A DNA stretch of 5,694 bases, from assembly GCA_023245725.1 (NCBI GenBank), contig JAHFJU010000085.1, positions 1 to 5,694 on the forward strand, in the 5' to 3' direction. A model generated the notes under the pieces. That model made no database searches, was not told where the DNA came from, and saw only the letters and a program-made list of their open reading frames with translations. The translations under genes were made by a program, and so were the position numbers. This document shows positions 1 to 5,476 of the stretch, piece after piece (the first letter of the stretch is position 1; each line of letters opens with the position of its first letter). Source of the stretch: Candidatus Peregrinibacteria bacterium (lineage in GTDB: Bacteria; Patescibacteriota; Gracilibacteria; UBA1369; UM-FILTER-53-11).

Positions 1-1
1 G

Positions 2-181
2 ACTATCTTGGCTCGCGGTTTAGATATTGATAACGCTAGACTTGCACCCGCACGAAAAGGACTAGCGCCAGATATACACATTAGAAGAGAACATAGCAGG
101 AGAGCTATGGCTGTTTTGTCAGAGAATCTCCGCGCAGATACTAAGGCAATGTCGTTGCTTCCAGAACTTGATCGTCTATAG
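2..181 (+). CDS. C-terminal fragment of an unrecognised protein (5' end outside window)
   Basis: An open frame enters from the left edge and runs 59 codons to a TAG at 179-181. The visible peptide is charged and probably helical in its second half, with an arginine-rich stretch (IRREHSRRAM) followed by a leucine-rich end (SLLPELDRL). I recognise no domain. The reading ends 3 bp before the stop codon of the opposite-strand 330-aa gene, a tidy convergent arrangement that supports it being a real gene end. A minus-strand frame across the same bases is also open, but it has no plausible start near the upstream gene and reads like a low-complexity shadow. I prefer the plus-strand reading with modest confidence. 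There is no room for an independent terminator before the next gene. Confidence 0.5.
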   Translation, partial: TILARGLDIDNARLAPARKGLAPDIHIRREHSRRAMAVLSENLRADTKAMSLLPELDRL

Positions 182-184
182 ATT

Positions 185-1177
185 TTATTTATCTGTTTTT
201 CTGCACTCCAGAAGCAGGAGGGTTCTTTGAAGTGCATTCATACCAACAATTACTCTTCTAAAAATCGCAAGAAAATTACTCAAACGTTCTTCGTACGACA
301 TATATATTTCGGGAAAACCTTCCGATTTTGCATACGAGAAACCAGAAGATTCGCGTTCATTATTAAAATGCAAAATATCGCGCATAAGATTATTTGTGAA
401 CATGTGAATAACCTGAAAATAATGAACCGCAAGTTCGGTCTGGAGATTCAAATCGTTAGGAGACGCATCGAGACAAAGTATTAATTTCTCAAAGTCATCT
501 AATAAAAGTTTTGCGCGTGATAAAAATTCAGAGATATCAATGCCGGTACGATCGAGGATTTCGGCTCTATAATAGTTTTCGCGCTCCTCAAAATTTTTAT
601 TAAGAGCATCTCCACCATCTTGCAAGTGGTGAAGTGCATCAAATTTTCTGACAATTCTCTGAAATGGACGAATTTCAGAAAGTAATTTTTCAACAACTAA
701 AACCATAGAGTCACCTTGTTCAGCTGTTTCAAGACGGATATCAAACAATGAATAAAAGTGAGGAGCATCATTAATAATTTTTCCATACAATTTTGCGGCA
801 ATCGTGAGCAACGAGCGAGAAATTTCCGTGAAAGCGTCTATAAGTCCTGACTGCACTCCAACATCACTCTCAAAGAGAGCATTAGGGTCTCCATGAGCTG
901 CGTTTAGCCTTTCGTTTACTGCAATAACCATGTCGCGATTTGGAATTTCGATTAGTTTTCGAGCTAACGCTGCATGTACTGCTAAAGCGATACTTCTCAC
1001 CTGATTTATAAGTAGCTTATCAAGTTCATCTTTTTCATTTTGATTCAAATGAGCACCAACTCTTGAAGAATCAACTTCGGTCACGGGGTCACAAAATCGC
1101 TGTTTTACGTTAGTATTAGCTAAAACAGCCTGCGCCGCAGATACCAATACAGCTTCAAAATCGAGCACATTTACCAT
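185..1177 (-). CDS. Hypothetical all-helical protein, 330 aa
   Basis: I do not recognise this protein. It is 330 aa, has no signal peptide or clear membrane segment, and appears mostly alpha-helical, with regularly spaced hydrophobics throughout (for example residues 53-73, 110-137, 153-180, 215-236 and 245-270). It has only three cysteines (29, 234, 325) and no recognisable nucleotide-binding or catalytic motif, so it is probably cytosolic. It starts at ATG 1175-1177, 10 bp after the stop of the transketolase subunit gene. That spacing implies co-transcription and probably translational coupling; a weak purine stretch (AGTAGGG) lies upstream of the ATG. Being downstream of transketolase does not by itself indicate a metabolic role. 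Residues 63-69 (IALAVHA) are identical to a QueC segment encoded by nearly identical DNA, probably by chance. The length, clean start and tight packing make it a convincing gene, but its function is unknown. Confidence 0.8.
   Translation of the reverse strand: MVNVLDFEAVLVSAAQAVLANTNVKQRFCDPVTEVDSSRVGAHLNQNEKDELDKLLINQVRSIALAVHAALARKLIEIPNRDMVIAVNERLNAAHGDPNALFESDVGVQSGLIDAFTEISRSLLTIAAKLYGKIINDAPHFYSLFDIRLETAEQGDSMVLVVEKLLSEIRPFQRIVRKFDALHHLQDGGDALNKNFEERENYYRAEILDRTGIDISEFLSRAKLLLDDFEKLILCLDASPNDLNLQTELAVHYFQVIHMFTNNLMRDILHFNNERESSGFSYAKSEGFPEIYMSYEERLSNFLAIFRRVIVGMNALQRTLLLLECRKTDK
971..993. repeat. 23-nt near-repeat, copy 1 (in the 330-aa gene)
   Basis: This segment matches 3128-3150 in queC at 21 of 23 bases in the same orientation. 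Both mismatches are silent (Leu TTA/TTG, His CAT/CAC), and both copies encode IALAVHA. It lies inside coding sequence, so it may be coincidence. Confidence 0.4.
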
Positions 1178-1187
1178 AGCCGCTACC

Positions 1188-2150
1188 CTACTCTACATCC
1201 CACCATTCTTTCAACTGTTCATATACTCCATCTGCGTCAAAGCGGTATTTTCTGTACAGGTCTGCGGATTTTCCCGACTCACCAAAACGGTCGTGCATAC
1301 CAATTCGATGAAAAGTTCGTGGACGTGTTTGAGTAAGAACCTCGGCGACAGCACCAGCGAGTCCCCCACTCGTTTGATGATCTTCAGCTGTAACCATCAT
1401 GTGAACTTTGCGAGATGTCTCTTCTATAAGCCCAATATCGATAGGTTTAAGCGAACTCATATTTACAACCCGAACCGAAATTCCTTCTTGCTTGAATCGC
1501 TCAGCTGCGGCAAGAGCACTACCGACAAGGCTTCCTATAGCGATAATTCCTATATCATCGCCTTCATGGAGAATACTGCCTTTACCAATATGGAATTCAT
1601 AAGTGTCATCGTACACAATCGGAACCGGCTGACGACCAATACGAATGTAACAAGGGCCATAATCATCTAAAATCACGGGCAACATTTTTTTCATTTCAAT
1701 CGCGTCTGCAGGACAAAAAACCTTAATGTTCGGAATAACGCGCATGATAGCCAAATCTTCGAGCGCCTGATGCGTTGCGCCATCTTCACCAACCTGAATT
1801 CCCGCATGAGAACCTACCAATTTTACATTTAAATTCGGGTAACAAATTGCGTTGCGGATTTGCTGCCACCCTAATCCTGTCAAAAACATTGAGAATGAAG
1901 CGGCAATTGGAAGTTTTCCTGCCATTGCTAATCCTGCAGCGGTATCTACTAGATCTTGTTCCGCAATTCCTAAATTAAAGTGTCGATCGGGGAATTTTTC
2001 TGCAAAAAACTGCGCCATTACAGAAGTGGTCAAATCGGCATCGAGAACAACAAGGTTTTTATGCTTTTCGCCAGCTAACGTAAGAGCCTCACCAAAGGCT
2101 TTACGCGTTGCTATCATATTGTTTGCTGAAGGTGAGCTTGGGGCTGCCAT
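1188..2150 (-). CDS. Transketolase, C-terminal subunit (pyrimidine-binding plus C-terminal domains)
   Basis: This is the C-terminal half of a split transketolase (EC 2.2.1.1), the non-oxidative pentose phosphate enzyme that moves two-carbon units between sugar phosphates. The pyrimidine-binding domain spans about residues 12-175. It contains LDADL (36-40), GIAEQ (61-65) with Glu64 as the expected catalytic glutamate for thiamine diphosphate activation, GSHAGI (113-118), and GEDGATHQ (121-128) with the family histidine His127. The C-terminal domain, about 190-315, contains AEDHQTSGGL (255-264) and DRFGESG (287-293). At 320 aa it matches the usual size of archaeal and bacterial C-subunits and lacks the diphosphate-binding N-terminal domain, which must come from a separate polypeptide. 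The neighbour upstream is a DUF192 lipoprotein, not the N-subunit, which is unusual. The start is uncertain: residues 1-11 are a Ser/Pro/Ala/Asn extension, and Met12 (2115-2117) begins the family-like IATRKAFGEAL. Neither start has a Shine-Dalgarno sequence. 1-deoxyxylulose-5-phosphate synthase is the nearest alternative but is normally one long chain. Confidence 0.94.
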   Translation of the reverse strand: MAAPSSPSANNMIATRKAFGEALTLAGEKHKNLVVLDADLTTSVMAQFFAEKFPDRHFNLGIAEQDLVDTAAGLAMAGKLPIAASFSMFLTGLGWQQIRNAICYPNLNVKLVGSHAGIQVGEDGATHQALEDLAIMRVIPNIKVFCPADAIEMKKMLPVILDDYGPCYIRIGRQPVPIVYDDTYEFHIGKGSILHEGDDIGIIAIGSLVGSALAAAERFKQEGISVRVVNMSSLKPIDIGLIEETSRKVHMMVTAEDHQTSGGLAGAVAEVLTQTRPRTFHRIGMHDRFGESGKSADLYRKYRFDADGVYEQLKEWWDVE

Positions 2151-2158
2151 ACGTCGAT

Positions 2159-2190
2159 AAGATAGAGGAGAATTGAAAGGAGGTAAAGGA
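2159..2190 (-). other. Pyrimidine-rich leader with anti-Shine-Dalgarno copy before the transketolase gene
   Basis: On the minus (mRNA) strand, the gap between the DUF192 gene and the transketolase gene is largely C and T, broken by few purines. It includes ACCTCCTTTC at 2184-2175, identical to the 3' tail of typical bacterial 16S rRNA. No purine-rich ribosome site lies before the ATG at 2150. This is a sequence observation only. It could be an unstructured ribosome standby or S1-binding leader, or it could be chance. Confidence 0.3.
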
Positions 2191-2201
2191 AGAGTCGCTA
2201 T

Positions 2202-2747
2202 CTAATTCCCGCGTTCCATTTCATCTCCTACCCGAATTCTATTTGCACGAATAAAACCTGCTGGAGCCTCGAGCGCATACATAGCTGGAAACTCAGAATT
2301 GTATAAAGTACATAATTGATTCGTGACAGTTTCATCGCATGGAGCCATATTTTCAACCATCGACGTAACCTTTTTTTTGCTGGAGAAAAAAATAATATCG
2401 AGCGGAATGTAGGTTTTACGCATCCAAAAATTTCTGGCGATTTCATCGTCAAAAACAAACAACATGCCTGTTCCAAGCGGCACAATTTTCCTGTACATCA
2501 TGCCAATTTCACGCTCCTCTTTTGAATCTGCTATTTCTACCGTTAATGGCAAATCACCGCGATACGTGTGCAGTAAAATACGTTCAGTCGGCAAACTTTG
2601 CGGGTCGGGGTCTTTTTCTGCGCTTGAGGAAAACCAGCCAGAAACCGTTGAACTCAAACTATGATAGACATCTTTCGCCGTGTCGGTAATGGCACAGCCG
2701 GAGAGCGATATGAGGAGTGCGAGAATTAGGAGGAGGCGAGGAAACAT
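2202..2747 (-). CDS. DUF192-family lipoprotein, 181 aa
   Basis: This is a small exported protein of the DUF192 (COG1430) family, whose biochemical role is not established. The N-terminus is a classic lipoprotein signal: Met-Phe-Pro-Arg, a hydrophobic stretch (5-14), then the lipobox LSGC with Cys18 as the predicted lipidated residue. A Ser/Asp/Pro-rich linker (about 25-52) leads to the DUF192 domain at about 58-177. Family hallmarks seen are EIADSKEEREIGMMYRK (71-87), GMLFVF (94-99), FWMRKTYIPLDIIFF (107-121), a conserved-position ENMAPC (132-137) with a second Cys at 146, and PAMYALEAPAGF (154-165), ending in the typical RVGDE. The mature protein should be anchored to the outer face of the cytoplasmic membrane. 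It starts at ATG 2745-2747 with no Shine-Dalgarno sequence. The gene lies 128 bp downstream of queC and 51 bp upstream of the transketolase gene on the same strand. No functional link between these neighbours is evident. Confidence 0.9.
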   Translation of the reverse strand: MFPRLLLILALLISLSGCAITDTAKDVYHSLSSTVSGWFSSSAEKDPDPQSLPTERILLHTYRGDLPLTVEIADSKEEREIGMMYRKIVPLGTGMLFVFDDEIARNFWMRKTYIPLDIIFFSSKKKVTSMVENMAPCDETVTNQLCTLYNSEFPAMYALEAPAGFIRANRIRVGDEMERGN

Positions 2748-2854
2748 AGATTTCTAGCGCTATTCTACTCTAACAAGGCGAAAAGCCGAACGGCGGATTG
2801 GTTGCGATAGTTGAAATATTATTGCGTAGTACAGATTTACCTCTGGTTTTCACT

Positions 2855-2860
2855 ATTATA
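2855..2860 (-). promoter_or_regulatory. Candidate -10 box upstream of the DUF192 gene
   Basis: A consensus TATAAT occurs on the minus strand in the 128-bp gap between queC and the DUF192 gene. The best -35 candidate is TTCTTA (2882-2877, 3 of 6 matches, 16-bp spacer), so the match is carried by the -10 alone. It would give a leader of roughly 100 nt for the DUF192, transketolase and 330-aa unit. The gap is the longest in the window, which favours an internal promoter here. Confidence 0.3.
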
Positions 2861-2875
2861 TTCCACCAACCTTCG

Positions 2876-3499
2876 CTAAGAAGCTAGCGCCTCGGCGCGC
2901 TCAACACATGAGCCACACTTGCCGCAGGGCTTAGACAAGCCTTTGTAACAGGTCCAAGTTTTGTCGAATGGTACGCCGAGGCGCTGGCCGATTTTTGCAA
3001 TATCTCCTTTTGACTTATTAATATACGGAGCATAAACATCGATTGATTCATAGTTAGCAACCTTCGAAACTTCATCAACTTTTTTTATAAATTCCGGCCG
3101 GCAGTCGGGGTAAATTGCATGATCGCCTGCGTGTACTGCCAAAGCGATACGGTCAAATTTAAGCGACACCGCATAGGCAATCGCGAGCGAAATAAAAACC
3201 ATATTTCGATTAGGCACAACCGTTGAGCGCATTGATTTATCTTCGTAATGACCCTCTGGAACCGCTATTTTTTTTGATGTGAGAGAAGAACCGCCCATTA
3301 GCTTATTCACAGATCGCAAATTTATAATCACATGCGGCACATTTATTTTCTTACAAATTTTCGCCGCGCATTTGAGCTCCTTTATATGCCTCTGCCCATA
3401 ATCAAACGAAACCGCGCGCACGTCGTCGCCTTTGTGAACCAGATCATACAAAAGCGTTGTTGAATCCATACCGCCTGAATATACAAGAACTGTTTTCAT
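2876..3499 (-). CDS. queC: 7-cyano-7-deazaguanine (preQ0) synthase QueC
   Basis: QueC is an ATP-dependent enzyme (EC 6.3.4.20) that converts 7-carboxy-7-deazaguanine and ammonia to preQ0, the precursor of queuosine and other 7-deazapurines. Counting from the chosen start (207 aa), the PP-loop ATP-binding motif SGGMDS is at 8-13, followed by SFDYGQRH (31-38), VPNRNM (95-100), and GDHAIYPDCRPEF (125-137), the family signature. The C-terminal zinc site is formed by Cys184, Cys192, Cys195 and Cys198 in CYKG...PCGKCGSC. All expected elements are present and the length fits the family. The frame stays open upstream to an ATG at 3583, but that extension would overlap the divergent gene and precedes the normal QueC start. 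I choose ATG 3499-3497 (MKTVLVYSGG); ATG 3508-3506 is three codons upstream and lies inside the -10 box. A TATAAT seven bases upstream of the chosen ATG predicts a leaderless mRNA. The partner queE lies on the same strand about 1.3 kb away, beyond two opposite-strand genes. Confidence 0.96.
   Translation of the reverse strand: MKTVLVYSGGMDSTTLLYDLVHKGDDVRAVSFDYGQRHIKELKCAAKICKKINVPHVIINLRSVNKLMGGSSLTSKKIAVPEGHYEDKSMRSTVVPNRNMVFISLAIAYAVSLKFDRIALAVHAGDHAIYPDCRPEFIKKVDEVSKVANYESIDVYAPYINKSKGDIAKIGQRLGVPFDKTWTCYKGLSKPCGKCGSCVERAEALAS
3128..3150. repeat. 23-nt near-repeat, copy 2 (in queC)
   Basis: This is the partner of the segment at 971-993. In queC it encodes IALAVHA immediately before the GDHAIYPDC signature, a naturally conserved region, so queC would be the donor if the similarity were not chance. 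Confidence 0.4.
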
Positions 3500-3521
3500 G
3501 ACACGCATTATACAGTATAAT
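3493..3521 (+). promoter_or_regulatory. Promoter for orfA-orfB
   Basis: TTTTCA (3493-3498, 4 of 6 matches to the -35 consensus) and TATAAT (3516-3521, perfect -10) are separated by 17 bp. Transcription would be expected to begin near 3528-3530, only a few bases before the ATG at 3533. The mRNA would then be leaderless or have a leader of under about 6 nt, which fits the absence of any Shine-Dalgarno sequence. The -35 overlaps the first codons of queC. Confidence 0.5.
3507..3521. promoter_or_regulatory. Perfect 15-bp palindrome with face-to-face -10 boxes
   Basis: ATTATACAGTATAAT is a perfect inverted repeat (7-bp arms, one central base) in the short gap between divergent queC and orfA. The right arm gives TATAAT for orfA. 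The left arm gives TATAAT on the minus strand (3512-3507), ending seven bases before the queC ATG at 3499. No convincing -35 is seen for the queC direction. Two polymerases could not occupy both boxes at once, and the symmetry could equally be a dimeric repressor operator. Confidence 0.5.
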
Positions 3522-3532
3522 TCTCCCTTAAT

Positions 3533-4216
3533 ATGGATCCATACCTTAAAGAAAAGTACGCCGAGTATGAACCGACTACTCAAGAACTTCCATCTACGAG
3601 AGAGCTTGTAGAGTCCCTCGATGAACGTTTTTTGTTTTTTCTAAGGCAAAAGAGCGGTGAAAGAGTTAGTACATGGAAACAAATTATACAGAATAGGCCT
3701 CTATCGGCAGTAATTGGAGAGCTTGTAGTAGGGTGTAATCTTACAGACGAAGAACCGCTGACGGCTGAACGCTACAAAGACCTCGTATTAAAAATGCACG
3801 GCTGTATTAATTCACTCACAAATGGCAATTACCCTCAACTTCTCTCCGAAGCGACCGAAGCTCAATGCACTGTAATTGAAATCCTTGGACAAATGGCATT
3901 TAAATCTCAAAGCATATCGATCAAGATGATGTATGACTTTGAAGGATTTTTTATTTGGCTTATTGAAAATAATTTCAGAGTTCCGGAAAAACGCAGGCAA
4001 GAACGAGAAAACAGATTGAGATTATCCACGTTATCGTACGCAATTCTCGATCTTATGTACGCCGCAACTATCATTCTCAAAAATGATCCAAAAAAGGCTG
4101 GGATTATTCACCACAGTCTACTCAAATTGATTCAGACATGTTCAGAACCAGATGTACTTGAAGCAATATACTCAGAAATTGATGCTACAACCGAAAATGA
4201 AACTGATTTTTTTTAA
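3533..4216 (+). CDS. Hypothetical helical protein, 227 aa (orfA)
   Basis: I do not recognise this protein. It is 227 aa, predicted mostly helical, with no signal peptide. There are amphipathic helices at about 22-40, 56-68, 77-97 and 100-123. An aromatic-hydrophobic stretch FEGFFIWLIENNF (136-148) and a hydrophobic segment at about 167-183 (centred on LSYAILDLMYAATIIL) are possible helices of a buried core rather than clear membrane spans. A basic/acidic stretch (PEKRRQERENRLR, 151-163) separates them. The C-terminus is acidic and Phe-ended. It starts at ATG 3533-3535, just after a good promoter and without a Shine-Dalgarno sequence. It ends at TAA 4214-4216, immediately after a run of eight Ts and 20 bp inside orfB. 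It lies divergent from queC and forms a two-gene plus-strand unit with orfB between queC and queE. No function can be assigned. Confidence 0.82.
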   Translation: MDPYLKEKYAEYEPTTQELPSTRELVESLDERFLFFLRQKSGERVSTWKQIIQNRPLSAVIGELVVGCNLTDEEPLTAERYKDLVLKMHGCINSLTNGNYPQLLSEATEAQCTVIEILGQMAFKSQSISIKMMYDFEGFFIWLIENNFRVPEKRRQERENRLRLSTLSYAILDLMYAATIILKNDPKKAGIIHHSLLKLIQTCSEPDVLEAIYSEIDATTENETDFF

Positions 4217-4787
4217 CGAAACGGAAAAAGCATTTAACGAACATGCGCCAGATTGCTGGATTTCTACAGTTATTGAAGAGAAAATAAAAGTTGTACTGCT
4301 TGAGAGAGAAGGATTTAAACCAGTCTGCAGTATTGTTCCACCAGATAATTTTTATTTTACAGATTGTGAGTGTGACGATATTGAATCACCCGAGGGAGAT
4401 GAGTTCCCAGAAATGGGAGCACTTTGTCATGATCGAGACATGTATCGCGAGCTCATTGGAGGCAAAGACTGTTCTGTTTTTACACAAGACGGCCGCAAAG
4501 TATACTGGGGAGATTTGTCACAAAAAGACGTGGAAAAACTAACCGGAACTTACTATGTACTAACTCAATCACACTCTATTCATAACGTACCAGAAATGGC
4601 CGTTTTGATAAAAAGCCATTGGCCTGCATTAGAGCCAGATGCAGTACCGAACTCAGAAAGGCTTTCACCAAGACCAAATGATATACCATGCCTAGATACC
4701 GATTACATAAAATTGGTAGCGGAGTGCAAAATCAAAGATGGAAAAGTTATTCCTAATAACAAAACGATTACAGGATATACAAAATAA
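4197..4787 (+). CDS. Hypothetical Cys-containing acidic protein, 196 aa (orfB)
   Basis: I do not recognise this protein. It has 196 aa from the preferred start and appears mixed alpha/beta and acidic, especially around 57-72 (CECDDIESPEGDEF). It has eight cysteines (20, 44, 57, 59, 77, 92, 165, 177), but no CxxC pair or standard zinc or iron-sulfur pattern. There is no signal peptide. The preferred start is ATG 4197-4199 (MKLIFFNETEKAF), which overlaps orfA by 20 bp in the +1 frame. An in-frame ATG at 4152 would deepen the overlap and add an unlikely 15 residues. No ribosome site precedes either, so expression probably depends on orfA translation. Alternatively the two are one gene split at the T8 run: removing one T would give a continuous 417-aa protein. 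The stop TAA (4785-4787) is 2 bp from the queE stop on the other strand. Confidence 0.75.
   Translation: MKLIFFNETEKAFNEHAPDCWISTVIEEKIKVVLLEREGFKPVCSIVPPDNFYFTDCECDDIESPEGDEFPEMGALCHDRDMYRELIGGKDCSVFTQDGRKVYWGDLSQKDVEKLTGTYYVLTQSHSIHNVPEMAVLIKSHWPALEPDAVPNSERLSPRPNDIPCLDTDYIKLVAECKIKDGKVIPNNKTITGYTK
4207..4214 (+). other. T8 homopolymer at the orfA/orfB overlap
   Basis: Eight consecutive Ts lie within the 20-bp overlap, directly before the orfA stop (the last T is the first base of TAA). In the orfA frame the codons read GAT TTT TTT TAA; in the orfB frame they read ATT TTT TTT AAC. Loss of one T, transcriptional slippage or a +1 ribosomal shift would join the two frames. A sequencing or assembly homopolymer error is an equally simple explanation. 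Confidence 0.5.
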
Positions 4788-4789
4788 AA

Positions 4790-5476
4790 TCACACTCCCC
4801 TTTTCGACCCCCACAAAAGCACATGCAAACGTGTTGTGTAGCGGTAGCCTTTTTTGAGGCAATGAGCGGCGATAAATGGCGAGCGTTTTTCGAGCTCGGG
4901 AGCGGTTATACCCTGAGGCATAAGAAATATTTTTTCGCGAGGCAAATTGTATTGTTTTACCAGTACATCGATTTCATCAAAATCACTTGGCGAATCGACG
5001 ACGAATTTATATACAACTTTCGGCGCATTGTTTTTTGAAATACAGTCGGCAGCAAATGGCAATACTTTTAATTCATACGACTCATTTTTAGAGTTCGATG
5101 TTTTATACGACACGGTAAAAAGATCGACTGACAGTTGAATCTCGACCGTTGGCGACTGGCTTCCGTTTGTCTCAACCTCAATATAAAAATCTTGAAATGC
5201 GGCTTTCAAAGCCACAATTTCACCCTGCTGAAGCATTGGCTCACCGCCAGTAATTACAAGCCGACGACAACTGTACTGCTGCGACAGTACGCGAATTTTA
5301 TCAATAACATCTGGTGTTGCAACCGACTGATTGTCGCTCTCTCCCGGTTGCCATGTGTACTTCGTATCACACCAACTACACTTCAAATTACAGTTTCCAA
5401 AACGCACAAAAATAGATGGCGCGCCCGCATTGAGCCCTTCTCCCTGAATGGAATAAAATACTTCGTTAAAAATCAT
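4790..5476 (-). CDS. queE: 7-carboxy-7-deazaguanine synthase QueE (radical SAM)
   Basis: QueE (EC 4.3.99.3) is a radical S-adenosylmethionine enzyme that rearranges 6-carboxytetrahydropterin to 7-carboxy-7-deazaguanine, the substrate of QueC. In this 228-aa protein the N-terminal SIQGEG (9-14) and FVRFGNC lead into the cluster motif Cys29-x3-Cys33-x2-Cys36 (CNLKCSWCDT), which binds the [4Fe-4S] cluster. Next come TGGEPMLQ (76-83, SAM-binding GGEP), EVETNG (100-105), LMPQG (185-189) and a C-terminal RLHVLLWGSKRGV (216-228) typical of one QueE subgroup. The usual SPK segment appears as SYK (123-125), a small departure that I would not expect to abolish activity. The start ATG 5474-5476 overlaps the stop of the PIN-domain gene by four bases (ATGA), so it is probably translationally coupled and transcribed from a promoter to the right of the window. 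It converges on orfB. QueD and FolE, needed for the earlier steps, are not in the window. Confidence 0.95.
   Translation of the reverse strand: MIFNEVFYSIQGEGLNAGAPSIFVRFGNCNLKCSWCDTKYTWQPGESDNQSVATPDVIDKIRVLSQQYSCRRLVITGGEPMLQQGEIVALKAAFQDFYIEVETNGSQSPTVEIQLSVDLFTVSYKTSNSKNESYELKVLPFAADCISKNNAPKVVYKFVVDSPSDFDEIDVLVKQYNLPREKIFLMPQGITAPELEKRSPFIAAHCLKKGYRYTTRLHVLLWGSKRGV

Noticed and set aside
1..186. Minus-strand open frame across the left edge with a hydrophobic, signal-like stretch
   Set aside because: It mirrors the plus-strand frame codon for codon, has no good start near the upstream gene, and the plus-strand translation looks more protein-like.
1293..1670. Plus-strand open frames antisense to the transketolase gene
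   Set aside because: They are shadows of a gene with clear family motifs on the minus strand and show no recognisable protein features.
2159..2164. TATCTT on the minus strand 8 bp before the transketolase ATG as a leaderless promoter
   Set aside because: Only four of six bases match the -10 consensus and no -35 is visible.
2175..2190. Plus-strand GAAAGGAGGT as a Shine-Dalgarno site for a small gene
   Set aside because: No start codon follows at a workable distance, and the plus-strand frame there is antisense to the DUF192 gene.
2785..2794. Small GC-rich inverted repeat (GCCGAACGGC) in the queC-DUF192 gap as a terminator
   Set aside because: The stem is only four base pairs with a two-base loop, and no strong T run follows on the minus strand.
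3500..3583. N-terminal extension of queC to ATG at 3583 (28 extra residues)
   Set aside because: It would overlap the divergent orfA by about 50 bp and add residues before the conserved QueC start; the promoter position also argues against it.
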